Notes under the pieces: generated by a model
What the model was told of the DNA's origin: nothing
Databases searched by the model: none
The model's input: the letters and a program-made list of their open reading frames with translations, nothing else
In this document: positions 8,095 to 16,260 of the stretch, in pieces
Layout of the letters: the number at the start of each line of letters is the position of its first letter
How positions within the stretch are numbered: position 1 is the first letter of the stretch
Program-made: the position numbers and the translations under genes
NCBI RefSeq assembly: GCF_000428945.1
Contig: NZ_AUAX01000003.1
Span: 372,001-436,000, forward strand
DNA: 64,000 nucleotides
Source of the DNA: Hamadaea tsunoensis DSM 44101
GTDB taxonomy: Bacteria > Actinomycetota > Actinomycetes > Mycobacteriales > Micromonosporaceae
Direction: 5' to 3'

Positions 8095-9948
8095 TCAGCC
8101 CTCCTCGATGACTTCGCCCTCGACGGTGCCGTCCACGTCCTCGGCGACGGGCTGCTGCTCCTCGCCGGCCGGCGGGGTCTCGGCGGAGCTCTGCGGGTAC
8201 TTGCCGACCTTGAGCCAGCGCGGGCCGTCCGCGTCGAGCACGGCGACGATCTCCTCGACGCCGTCGGCGCCCAGGCGCAGCAGCCGGGCACCGTGCGGCA
8301 GCCGGGCGCTGTCCACCTTGAACTCGGCGATGACCGTGCTCGACTCGCCCGGGGCGAAGCCGTTGCCGCGGAACGGCGGGCGCTCGATGACCCAGCCCTC
8401 CATGGCCTTCATCGCCTGCTCGTTCTGCCCGCCGTAGGGGATGCGGTAGAGGCTCGGCCGGTACGCCGACCAGCGCAGGATGTAGATCTCGTCGGCGTCC
8501 TCCTCGAACGGCGTGCCGTCCCAGGTGAGGCCGAGCGCCGTACGCAGCTGGTCGGGGGTCTTGAGCTGGCCGACCTCATGGGCCCGGTGCACGAAGCCGG
8601 ACACCCGGTCGTAGCCGCGCTCCAGGTAGAAGCCGATCTGGCTGGGCGAGATCGGCTTCTGCATCACGGTCGGCGGGGCCGCCTTCGGCGAGACCGCCGG
8701 CACCGAGGAGCGGATCTCCGAGGTCTCCTCGCTCGACAGTCCCATCCGGCCGGCCCAGTTCGCGAGCATCACGACCTGGTCGCCGGGCAGGGTCGCGCCG
8801 ACCGGCGTACCGGGGTTGACAGCGAACGACCACGTCTCGTCCGGCCAGGCGCTGATGAGCTGGATGAACCGCACGCGTACGCACTGCCCGGCCTGGCCGC
8901 CGGCCCGGTCGGCGGAGGTGTAGACGACCACGTACGGCTGGCCGTCGATGATCTGCGTCTGCCAGCCGAAGTTCGAGTCGGCCGGCCGCAGCACGGAGCG
9001 CGCGCTCGGCGGCACCGGCACGAGGACCTGGGCCAGCAGCAGCGTGGAGAGGAAGTTGTCGGTGTCGCCGAACTCGGCCGCCTCGAACAGCTGCCGCTCG
9101 ACCTCGTTGGCCGGGGTGAACGAGTCGGCGTGGCGGCCGCCGGCGGGGCGCGCGGCCGACTCCAGCTCCAGCAGTGGCTGGCCGTCCCGGGCGGCCGTGC
9201 GTCCGTTCGCCGGTTCGGCGGCCGGCGGGCGCTGGTCACGGCGCGTATCCGCCGGAGCCGTCCCGCCGTACGCCGGTCGGGACGGCGCTGCCTGCGACTG
9301 CGCGTACGCCTGGTAGTGCTCGCCGCGCTGGGCTCCGGTGTAGCGGGCCGGGTCGGGGCGCTCGGCGGGCTGAGCCGGCCGCTGCGGCGCTTCCACGCCC
9401 GCCTGCGCCCGGGTCAGGGCTTCGAGCCGCTCGGCGCGCGAGCGGGGGTTCCGGCCGTTGGCCGGGGGGATCGGGGTGGTGGGGGCCATCGGCGGGGCGG
9501 GCACCGCCGGTGCCGGCGGCGCGACGGGCGGGACCGGCGGCGCCTGCGCGCGCAGCGCGTTGTTGCGGGCCTGGGCGGCGAGCTGGGCGACGAACCAGGA
9601 CGGCAGGTAGCCCTCGATCGGCAGGCCGGGATTGACCGCGAGCCACCATTCGTGGTTCGGCCACTGCTCGGCGAGCCGCAGGTACGGGATCCGGCGGGCG
9701 CTGCCGGCGTTCTGGGCCAGGCAGGCCTGCATGGCCTGCGGCGACGTGAAGGCCAGGACGTGCGTGCGGTGGTCGGTCGTCCAGGTCCCCCAGCCGCTCG
9801 GCGATGCGCCGCCGCCCGCAGCATCCGGTGAAACCGGGAGAACCAACTCCATTTGCGACAAGATATGGAAATATCGGTCCTGGTCACCGCTGCGCAGCGC
9901 ATCACGCAGAGCGACCTCTGCCTGCGTGCTCGGCTGCCACTCAGCCAA
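8095..9948 (-). CDS. Two-SseB-domain protein with unassigned C-terminal domain
   Basis: A 617-aa soluble protein. Residues about 1-115 and 270-410 are two copies of an SseB N-terminal-type domain; each carries a phrase such as WPNHEWWLAVNPGLPI or WPDETWSFAVNPGTPV. A Pro/Ala-rich linker (about 120-265) separates them. The C-terminal 200 residues, from about IGFYLERGYDR, belong to no family I can name and end in an acidic tail. The TTG start at 9948 follows GGGAGGA by 4 nt. No secretion signal. SseB domains are common in actinobacterial proteins beside type VII and polymorphic-toxin loci; the name comes from a Salmonella effector and does not imply that function. It is diverged from mycosin. 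Confidence 0.8.
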   Translation of the reverse strand: MAEWQPSTQAEVALRDALRSGDQDRYFHILSQMELVLPVSPDAAGGGASPSGWGTWTTDHRTHVLAFTSPQAMQACLAQNAGSARRIPYLRLAEQWPNHEWWLAVNPGLPIEGYLPSWFVAQLAAQARNNALRAQAPPVPPVAPPAPAVPAPPMAPTTPIPPANGRNPRSRAERLEALTRAQAGVEAPQRPAQPAERPDPARYTGAQRGEHYQAYAQSQAAPSRPAYGGTAPADTRRDQRPPAAEPANGRTAARDGQPLLELESAARPAGGRHADSFTPANEVERQLFEAAEFGDTDNFLSTLLLAQVLVPVPPSARSVLRPADSNFGWQTQIIDGQPYVVVYTSADRAGGQAGQCVRVRFIQLISAWPDETWSFAVNPGTPVGATLPGDQVVMLANWAGRMGLSSEETSEIRSSVPAVSPKAAPPTVMQKPISPSQIGFYLERGYDRVSGFVHRAHEVGQLKTPDQLRTALGLTWDGTPFEEDADEIYILRWSAYRPSLYRIPYGGQNEQAMKAMEGWVIERPPFRGNGFAPGESSTVIAEFKVDSARLPHGARLLRLGADGVEEIVAVLDADGPRWLKVGKYPQSSAETPPAGEEQQPVAEDVDGTVEGEVIEEG

Positions 9949-10125
9949 CGCTTCCTCCCACGGTTCCGGACCGCTACCGCGTAGCTACCCGTGCCTATAC
10001 AACCTAACAAGCCGGGGCCCCGCAGCGGCATAGACGCCGCCAGTTCGAGATGCGCATAGCACGCTCGTCGGCCACTCGGATAGCATCGGCCCGCCGGACG
10101 GTCGGAAGTCAGCGGGAGGCGATCG

Positions 10126-11343
10126 ATGAGGTTGCGCGCGGCGATCACCCTGTCAGCCCTGGCCGCGGCCCTGGTGGCGCTGCCCGCCACGCCCGCGTCC
10201 GCCAACTGCGGCACGCTGCGGCCGGGCGACCCGGGCAAGTACCAGCTGCCGAAAGACGACGCGGGCAATTTCGTGCTCGCGCGGTTCGGTCTCGACCAGC
10301 TGCCGCCGCGGGTCGACGGGAGCGGGGTCACCGTCGCCGTCCTCGACTCCGGTGTCGACAAGTCGCACCCCGCGCTGGCCGACCGCGTCCTCGGGACTGG
10401 CCGCGACTTCCTGGAAGCGCACGACAGCACCCACGGCACCGAGGACTGCCGCGGGCACGGCACGGCCGTGGCCAGCCTGATCGCCGGCAACCCGCACGCG
10501 GGCTTCCGCGGTATCGCGCCCGGCGCGTCGATCCTGCCGATCCGGGTCAACGAGGCCGAGGAGAACGAGAGCGACAACCAGGGCGTGCGGCCCACCAGCG
10601 ATCAGAAGATCGCCGACGCCATCGAGTACGCGGTCAGCCACGGCGCGGACGTCATCAACATCTCGTTCGCTTACACGGGGAAGGACGCGGACCCGGATCA
10701 GCACCAGGTGTTCGCCGCGGCCCTGCGGGACGCGATCGCCAAGGACGTCGTGGTCGTGGCCGCCACCGGCAACACGAAGGGCGCCTCGGACAGCTTCCCG
10801 GCCAACCAGCCGGGCGTGATCGGCGTCAGCGCGGTCACCGCGAAGGGCGTGACCTGGCCCAACTCCACCGTGGGCAGTTTCGTGGACATCTCCGCGCCGG
10901 GTGAGGCGGTTCCGGGTGCCTGGGCCAACGGCGTGTACGCGGAGCTCAACGGCACGAGTTTCGCCGCGCCGATCGTGTCCGGCACCGTGGCGCTGCTCAA
11001 GCAGTTGCACCCGAACTGGCACAACGACCAGTTCATCGCGCAGCTCGCGGCGAGTGCCGACCCGTCTCCGGGCGGCAAGGGTTCGAAGATCTACGGTGCG
11101 GGCGTCGTCGACCCGGTACGCGCCTGCTCGGTGCTGCAGGCGGCCGGGCAGGCGTACGTGGCGCCGGCGATTCCGCTGAGCCACGACGATCCCGCTTCGA
11201 TCGCCGCCGCCCGGGACGCCTCGGTACGCCATGAGCACGCTCTCTGGCTCGCCCTCGGTGTCGCGGCCGTGACGGTGATCATCCTGTTCAGCTCGGCCAT
11301 CATCGCCAACGGATCCCGCCGGCGGTGGCACGTCGCCGAGTGA
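10126..11343 (+). CDS. mycP: Type VII secretion mycosin, S8 serine protease
   Basis: A 405-aa subtilisin-like protease anchored outside the membrane, the MycP component of ESX systems. Signal peptide about 1-26 (ending TPASA), N-terminal extension, catalytic Asp74 (AVLDSGVD), His111 (DCRGHGTAVA) and Ser278 (LNGTSFAAP), then a transmembrane helix at about 373-393 and a basic cytosolic tail (SRRRWHVAE). Length and order match mycosins. The ATG follows GGGAGG. It lies between the SseB-domain gene and the WXG100 pair. In mycobacteria the protease cleaves EspB-like substrates and stabilises the ESX channel; the substrate here is unknown. Confidence 0.93.
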   Translation: MRLRAAITLSALAAALVALPATPASANCGTLRPGDPGKYQLPKDDAGNFVLARFGLDQLPPRVDGSGVTVAVLDSGVDKSHPALADRVLGTGRDFLEAHDSTHGTEDCRGHGTAVASLIAGNPHAGFRGIAPGASILPIRVNEAEENESDNQGVRPTSDQKIADAIEYAVSHGADVINISFAYTGKDADPDQHQVFAAALRDAIAKDVVVVAATGNTKGASDSFPANQPGVIGVSAVTAKGVTWPNSTVGSFVDISAPGEAVPGAWANGVYAELNGTSFAAPIVSGTVALLKQLHPNWHNDQFIAQLAASADPSPGGKGSKIYGAGVVDPVRACSVLQAAGQAYVAPAIPLSHDDPASIAAARDASVRHEHALWLALGVAAVTVIILFSSAIIANGSRRRWHVAE

Positions 11344-11447
11344 CCGCGTACGCGGAGTCCGGCACGGACACTCGCCGCCGGCCTCTGTGGACGAGTTGTC
11401 TGCACCACTATGGACGGTTACGGGCCGGCCACAGAGTGACAGCGAAA

Positions 11448-11476
11448 GAGGGCAGGACCGTGATGGTCCCGCCCTC
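11448..11476. terminator. Hairpin terminator between mycP and the WXG100 pair
   Basis: Arms GAGGGCAGGACC (11448-11459) and GGTCCCGCCCTC (11465-11476) pair with one A/C mismatch around a 5-nt loop, followed by TTCTTC on the plus strand and preceded by a GAAA run. It lies between convergent genes and can serve both. Confidence 0.8.
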
Positions 11477-11521
11477 TTCTTCGTTCGCGGACGGCCACGC
11501 CGTCCCATCACCGAGCCGAGC

Positions 11522-11818
11522 TCAGTGGTGGAACATGCCGGTGTTCTTGTTCTCCGTGGCGTGGTAGTGGTCCAGCGACTCTTCCAGCGCGCCCTTGATC
11601 TGGCTCAGCATCTGGGAGAGGTCGTTCGCAGCGGAGCGCCACTGGCGCTGCCGCGCCTGGTAGGCCTCCTGCGCGTCGCCGGCCCAGGTCGCAACCAGCT
11701 TGGCCGCGTCACCCTCGAGCGTGTCCAGCGAGCCGTTGAGCTTGCCGATGGCGGTGCCGATGTCGGCGCCCGCCTGCTGCATCGAGGCGAAATTAACGAC
11801 AAGGCTGTCGTCGGACAT
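11522..11818 (-). CDS. WXG100-family protein (ESAT-6-like), second of the pair
   Basis: A 98-aa helical-hairpin protein of the WXG100 family, probably a type VII substrate or half of a heterodimer. The turn motif is Trp45-Ala-Gly47, and the C-terminus carries Tyr85-HAT-Glu89, a YxxxD/E secretion signal. It starts 17 bp after the first WXG100 gene, so both are in one transcript. Pairing with the 106-aa partner is inferred from adjacency, as for EsxA/EsxB. Confidence 0.92.
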   Translation of the reverse strand: MSDDSLVVNFASMQQAGADIGTAIGKLNGSLDTLEGDAAKLVATWAGDAQEAYQARQRQWRSAANDLSQMLSQIKGALEESLDHYHATENKNTGMFHH

Positions 11819-11835
11819 GTCTTAACCTCCCCAGG

Positions 11836-12156
11836 TCAGAGCGGAAGCGTAACGCCGCCGCCGTGGATGGACCCCATCTTGCTGGAGGCGTCGGAGTCCG
11901 TGGCCGTGTAGTTCTTGCCCGACTCCCGGATGGCCTGGGCGGTCGTCAGCAGCGCCCGTCCAAGCTTGTCCTGGTCCTCCGACCAGCGCTCCTTGACCTG
12001 CTGGAAAGACCGGCCGCCGGCACCCTTCCAGGCCGACTGCAGCACCTCGAGCTGTCCGAGCAGCGTCTTCAGCATCGACTGCAGCTCGCCGTTGACGCTC
12101 TCGAACTTGCCCGCCGTCGTCTCCATGAACGCGGCTTGGGCCTGCGTCTCAGCCAT
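11836..12156 (-). CDS. WXG100-family protein (ESAT-6-like), first of the pair
   Basis: A 106-aa WXG100 protein with Trp43-Lys-Gly45 at the helical turn and Tyr83-TAT-Asp87, the YxxxD/E type VII signal, near the C-terminus. It is longer at the C-terminus than its partner, as one member of such dimers often is. The ATG at 12156 is preceded by GAGGAAG. It is transcribed with the 98-aa gene and lies between mycosin and EccB. Confidence 0.92.
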   Translation of the reverse strand: MAETQAQAAFMETTAGKFESVNGELQSMLKTLLGQLEVLQSAWKGAGGRSFQQVKERWSEDQDKLGRALLTTAQAIRESGKNYTATDSDASSKMGSIHGGGVTLPL

Positions 12157-12296
12157 GTGTCACCCCGCTTCCTCAATCTGTTTCGGGTCCCCACCGTCGA
12201 CCATTCTGTCCGATCGACGCACTGTGAGAGACGGTAGCCGCGTTGGACAACCGTCGCCACCCCCTGTGGATAACTCCATCAATCCGCGAGATCCGG

Positions 12297-13700
12297 TCAG
12301 CCGAGCGTCATCGCGGCGCCGGCGTCCGTGCGGTTCAGCTGCGGTCCTTGCGGCAGAAGGGCCACGAGGCTCACCGGCATCCGCGTACGGTCCACGCCGG
12401 CGTAGCCGAGGGCGCCCATCGCGGCATCGTCGGCGATCGGGAACTGCTGGCCCACATCGGTCACGATGCTGACGACACCGCTGGACGTCTTCGCGAACGT
12501 GTAGCCCTCGACCAGCACACCGCCGCCGGACTGCACGACGACGTAGTCGGCGATCGGCGTACCGCGGGAGCTCTTGCCGGCGGTACGCAGCACGCCGGTC
12601 ACATCCGGCACCGGAACTCCATATCGGACGGTCGAGAAGCCGTTCTCGTTGGACGCCGTGGCGCACAGGCCGCCGTCGCCCTCGTCGGTCGGTGTGAGCT
12701 TCACCGCCGGGGGCGCGTCGTCCCCCTGCGGGATCAGTTCGGTGCTCGGGTTGCCGGTGATCTGGTTGGCGTTGGCCGGCTCCACGCGCGGCGCGAGCAG
12801 GCTCGCCTGGACCTGGGTGATCTCCTTCAGCCCGGTGGACGTCGCGACGAAGAACCGGTCGCCCGAGGAGCTGCGGTTGCGCAGCACCTGGCCCACCTTG
12901 TAGCCGCTGACCGGGGACTGGGTGCCGACCTCGCCGACCGGCGGCGCCTGGATCGGCTCGCCGGACTCGAAGGCGTTGAGGAACGCGCGGTCGACCACCG
13001 GCAGCTTGGTCGGCTCCAGCGCGAAGCCGATGGCGACGAGCGTGTCCTTGTTGACGTTCTTGATGAGGAACTTCCGCTGGCGCCACAGCAGCCACGCGTC
13101 CGCGCTCCCCGGCACGGTCACCACGAGCCCGGTGTCGTCCTTGAGGGCGGTGCCGCCCTTGGAGACGCCGAGCATGTCGCCGACGACCAGCAGCGTACGG
13201 CGGCCGCCCTCCTCGGGGGCCGCGTCCTGTCCGGCGGGGATGTCGCAGACCGTCCACGCGCCGGTGACGAGCTTGTCCGCGGCCGGGATCGAGTCGGGCG
13301 CGTCGGCGATGCCGACCAGGGCGCCCCGCGGCACCTTCGCCAGCGAGTTCGAACTCACCTTCACGATGTTGCGGGTGGAGCCGCCGGCGAACAGCAGGGC
13401 CGAGGCGAGATTCCGCGTCGGGTGCAGCACGTTGTCCTGATAGACGAAGTGCGCGCCGGACTCGTCCTGCAGGACCGCTCCGGTCTGCGTCTTCCAGGAG
13501 TCGGTGGCGCCGCCGGTGAACAACGCGTACACGCCGAAGCCGGCGATCAGCACGACACCCACCATCAGGCTCGCGAAGCCCGCGACCGTCACCCGCCGGA
13601 ACGGCGACTGGGTCGGATCCGTCTCGCGCAAGACGAGCGCCGAGACCACGCGTTGGACCGAGAACTGGTACGACTGCAGCTGATCCTGCCTCGACGGCAT
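12297..13700 (-). CDS. eccB: Type VII secretion protein EccB
   Basis: A 467-aa ESX core-complex subunit: a short cytosolic N-terminus (MPSRQDQLQSYQFSVQRVV, the family opening), one transmembrane helix at about residues 40-63, and a large extracytoplasmic repeat domain. EccB links the membrane complex to the cell envelope. The ATG at 13700 follows GGGGAGG by 6 nt; the frame is open upstream to 13961 but that extension is out of character and lacks the family opening. Divergent from eccE with 182 bp between. A TATCCT -10-like box lies upstream of the leader repeats. Confidence 0.92.
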   Translation of the reverse strand: MPSRQDQLQSYQFSVQRVVSALVLRETDPTQSPFRRVTVAGFASLMVGVVLIAGFGVYALFTGGATDSWKTQTGAVLQDESGAHFVYQDNVLHPTRNLASALLFAGGSTRNIVKVSSNSLAKVPRGALVGIADAPDSIPAADKLVTGAWTVCDIPAGQDAAPEEGGRRTLLVVGDMLGVSKGGTALKDDTGLVVTVPGSADAWLLWRQRKFLIKNVNKDTLVAIGFALEPTKLPVVDRAFLNAFESGEPIQAPPVGEVGTQSPVSGYKVGQVLRNRSSSGDRFFVATSTGLKEITQVQASLLAPRVEPANANQITGNPSTELIPQGDDAPPAVKLTPTDEGDGGLCATASNENGFSTVRYGVPVPDVTGVLRTAGKSSRGTPIADYVVVQSGGGVLVEGYTFAKTSSGVVSIVTDVGQQFPIADDAAMGALGYAGVDRTRMPVSLVALLPQGPQLNRTDAGAAMTLG

Positions 13701-13706
13701 CGTCGC

Positions 13707-13740
13707 CTCCCCAAGTGACGGCCCGTGGCTCCCCAAGTGA
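13707..13740 (-). repeat. Two 12-bp direct repeats in the eccB leader
   Basis: CTCCCCAAGTGA occurs at 13707-13718 and again at 13729-13740, a 22-bp period (two helical turns). The proximal copy includes the eccB ribosome-binding site. Both lie downstream of a TATCCT box (minus strand), thus in the presumed 5' leader. They could be a protein-binding site or chance. Confidence 0.5.
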
Positions 13741-13882
13741 GACACCCGCCGCCTAGGATAGGCGGCCGGAGGAACGTACCGCCGACCCCCTTCGCGGCGC
13801 CGGCGGCCGCCCGGCCCCACCCCAGGCCCCCGGTACCCGGCCGGCCTGGCGGCGGAGCCCGTCCAGGGGGAGGCAACGCCGC

Positions 13883-15724
13883 ATGACGACCGGCGCCACG
13901 TACAGATCGAGGTCCTCGGCGGCCATCCAGTCACCGACGTCCACCCAGCCGACGGTCGCACCGTCGGTCCGCCGCCGCAATCCGAACCGCATCCACAGTG
14001 GTCAGATCGTGGCGACCGAGCTCGCCGTCGCCCTGCTCCTGCTCGGCACGATCTGGGGCATCATGGCGGTGCTCGGCCTCGCCGTCGCCGCGGCCGCGCT
14101 CATCATCACCGCCTGGGCCCGCATCCGCGGCCGCTGGCTGTTCCAGTGGATCCGCGTCTGGCTGAGCTACGGCACCCACCGGCGTACGCTGGCCGCCGGC
14201 TCGGACTCGCAGGCGCTGCTGCAGCTCGTCCGGCCGAACGCGGCGATCGACGAGATGGAGGTCGAGGGGCTGCCCTGCGCGGTCATCGCCGACGGGGAGG
14301 GGCTGACCGCCATTCTCGAACTCGGCGACGACACGCTGCTGCCGGGCGGCCTGATCACGATCCCGTCGCCGGCCGCCCTGCTTCCGCCGCCCGCGCCGAA
14401 CACGCCGCGGTTCCGCCTCCAGTTGGTCTACTCCGCCGTCCCCGCCGACGGGCCGGGTGCGCCGGTGCAGGCGTACCGGCAGCTGACCGAGGGGCGGCTG
14501 GCCGCCTCCGAACGCGTCGTCCTCGCGGTACGCGTACCGGCCGCCGAAGGCTGGGAGGAGAACGACCTGCGCCGGGCGCTCGGCGGGGCGATCCGGAAGG
14601 TCCGGCGGAAGCTCGACACCATTCCCAGCCGCATCCTCGACGGCGAGTCCGCCCTGCGTACGCTGCAGGAACTGGCCGCGCACGACGGCGCGCACCCGAT
14701 CCGTGAGGCGTGGTCGGGCGTGAGCGTCGGCGGCCTGGCGCAGGCGACGTTCCGGCTGCGGCGCTGGCCCGACCCGCGCTCGGAGGCCGGCCGCGAACTG
14801 CTCACCCGCCTGCTGGCCATCCCGGCGCGGGCGGTGACCGTCAGCCTGACCGTCGGGCCGTGGACCGCGCCGGACGGCAGCGAGATGCGCAGCGACCTGG
14901 TGGTACGCCTCATCGCCGCCGACGCGGCCGCGCTCAACACCGCGACGGGGGCGATGCAGCGGGTGCTGAGCGCGGAGAAGGCGGCCGCCATCCGGCTCGA
15001 CGGCGAACACCTCGACGGCCTCGAAGCGACCCTGCCGCTGGGCGGGTCCGCGCCGGCCCTGATGCCGACCGAGACCGAGCACGGCCAGCCGCGGGATGCC
15101 GCTCCGCTGGCGGCGCTGCGCGTACCCCTGGGGGCAGCCGGCCTGATGGTCGGCCCGAACCGGCGGCGCGAGCCGGTCACGGTGCGGTTCTTCCGTCCCC
15201 GGGCCACGCGGGCGATGCTCGTCGGCGGCGTACCGTCGGCGCAGCTGATCGCGTTGCGCTCGCTCGCCCTGGGCGCGCGGGTCATGGTGCAGACCGCCCG
15301 GCCGCCGGCGTGGGAGCGGTTCTTCCGCAATCTCGGCGGTCCCAACGACTCGCTGGCCATCGTGCCGCCGGGAGCACCGCTCGCGGTGCCGCCGGCGACG
15401 CAGCTGCGCCCGCTGCTGATGATCGTGGACGTGGGCGCGGTCGGTGCGGACCGGACGCCGGGCCACCCGTGGCAGACCACGCTCGTCCTGCGCGAGGAGC
15501 TGTCCCCTGTGGACATCGATGCGCTCGGGCACGCGGATCTGGCTCTGCTGCAGCCGACCACGCCCGACGCGGCCGCGCTCGCGGTCTCGGTGCTGGGCCT
15601 GTCCGACAGCCAGCGGGAGGCGCTGAGCAGGCCGGTCGCCGGCCTGGTCGGCGTCGTGCACCGCCGGTCGGTCCGGTGGGCGTCGCTCGGCACCGCCCCG
15701 CTGGAACAGCAACTCCTCGCCTGA
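13883..15724 (+). CDS. eccE: Type VII secretion protein EccE
   Basis: A 613-aa ESX membrane subunit. Two adjacent N-terminal hydrophobic helices (about residues 45-90, IVATELAVALLLLGTIWG and following) are followed by the family phrase RGRWLFQWIRVWLSYGTHRR and a large soluble domain. EccE sits at the rim of the ESX membrane complex. The ATG follows GGGGGAGG by 10 nt. It is the last type VII gene here; a strong hairpin follows. EccC (ATPase) and EccD (channel) are not adjacent and must be encoded elsewhere if the system works. Confidence 0.85.
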   Translation: MTTGATYRSRSSAAIQSPTSTQPTVAPSVRRRNPNRIHSGQIVATELAVALLLLGTIWGIMAVLGLAVAAAALIITAWARIRGRWLFQWIRVWLSYGTHRRTLAAGSDSQALLQLVRPNAAIDEMEVEGLPCAVIADGEGLTAILELGDDTLLPGGLITIPSPAALLPPPAPNTPRFRLQLVYSAVPADGPGAPVQAYRQLTEGRLAASERVVLAVRVPAAEGWEENDLRRALGGAIRKVRRKLDTIPSRILDGESALRTLQELAAHDGAHPIREAWSGVSVGGLAQATFRLRRWPDPRSEAGRELLTRLLAIPARAVTVSLTVGPWTAPDGSEMRSDLVVRLIAADAAALNTATGAMQRVLSAEKAAAIRLDGEHLDGLEATLPLGGSAPALMPTETEHGQPRDAAPLAALRVPLGAAGLMVGPNRRREPVTVRFFRPRATRAMLVGGVPSAQLIALRSLALGARVMVQTARPPAWERFFRNLGGPNDSLAIVPPGAPLAVPPATQLRPLLMIVDVGAVGADRTPGHPWQTTLVLREELSPVDIDALGHADLALLQPTTPDAAALAVSVLGLSDSQREALSRPVAGLVGVVHRRSVRWASLGTAPLEQQLLA

Positions 15725-15737
15725 TCACCAGGCTTTC

Positions 15738-15770
15738 GCGGTCGCGTGGCACCGGGTGTCACGCGACCGC
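15738..15770 (+). terminator. Hairpin terminator after eccE
   Basis: Perfect 11-bp arms GCGGTCGCGTG (15738-15748) and CACGCGACCGC (15760-15770) with an 11-nt loop, starting 14 nt after the eccE stop; no long T-run follows, as is common in this phylum. Confidence 0.8.
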
Positions 15771-15843
15771 TGTCATTTCCGCGCCCCTGTCCTGCGGAAT
15801 TTGGGTATCGCCGGGTTGCGCGGCCTGTGGCACTATGCCCCGC

Positions 15844-16221
15844 ATGGGCATACTCCTCCGATGGGCGGTGAGCGCGGTCGCGCTGTGGCTCGCCACCGCG
15901 CTGATCTCCGGCATCCGGCTCACCACCGACTCGATCGCGGGCCAGATCGGTACGCTGATCGCCGTCGCGGCCATCTTCGGCGTGGTCAACGCCGTGCTGC
16001 GGCCGATCATCAAGACGATCGGCTGCGCCTTCTACGTCTTCACGCTGGGCCTGATCGCGCTGCTCGTCAACGGTGCCCTGTTCATGCTGGCGAGCTGGAT
16101 CGCCGGGCAGCTGGGCCTGCCGTTCACGGTCGACAACTTCTGGCCGTCGGCGATCCTGGGCGCGCTCATCGTCGGGCTCGCGAGCTGGGCGATCAACCTG
16201 GTGGTCAGCGACCGGGACTGA
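15844..16221 (+). CDS. Four-helix membrane protein of the phage-holin-like superfamily IV
   Basis: A 125-aa integral membrane protein with four hydrophobic segments (about 5-22, 34-54, 62-82, 96-118), including VNAVLRPIIKTIGCAFYVFTLGLIA, cut here as VNAVLRPIIKTIG and FTLGLIALLVNG, typical of the mycobacterial four-TMS holin-like family. These are chromosomal proteins of unknown function; nothing else here suggests prophage. A second ATG at 15835 in the same frame is possible, but a CACTAT -10-like box lies 7 nt before 15844. Confidence 0.8.
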   Translation: MGILLRWAVSAVALWLATALISGIRLTTDSIAGQIGTLIAVAAIFGVVNAVLRPIIKTIGCAFYVFTLGLIALLVNGALFMLASWIAGQLGLPFTVDNFWPSAILGALIVGLASWAINLVVSDRD

Positions 16222-16247
16222 CCTGTCGCCCTGATAACCAGGGCGAC

Positions 16248-16253
16248 TACGGT
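16248..16253 (+). promoter_or_regulatory. -10 box for leaderless rarD-like transcript
   Basis: TACGGT (TANNNT) ends 7 nt before the GTG at 16261. This fixes the start at 16261 rather than at the GTG at 16252 inside the spacer. Confidence 0.55.
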
Positions 16254-16260
16254 GGGGGCC

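Noticed and set aside
12241-12273. DnaA-box-like sites (TTATCCACA and TTGTCCAAC) upstream of the WXG100 pair
   Set aside because: Only two sites and no dnaA/dnaN or AT-rich region nearby; not an origin. They may be chance.
15844-16221. Prophage remnant because of the holin-like protein
   Set aside because: This holin-like family is widely chromosomal, and no other phage genes are present.
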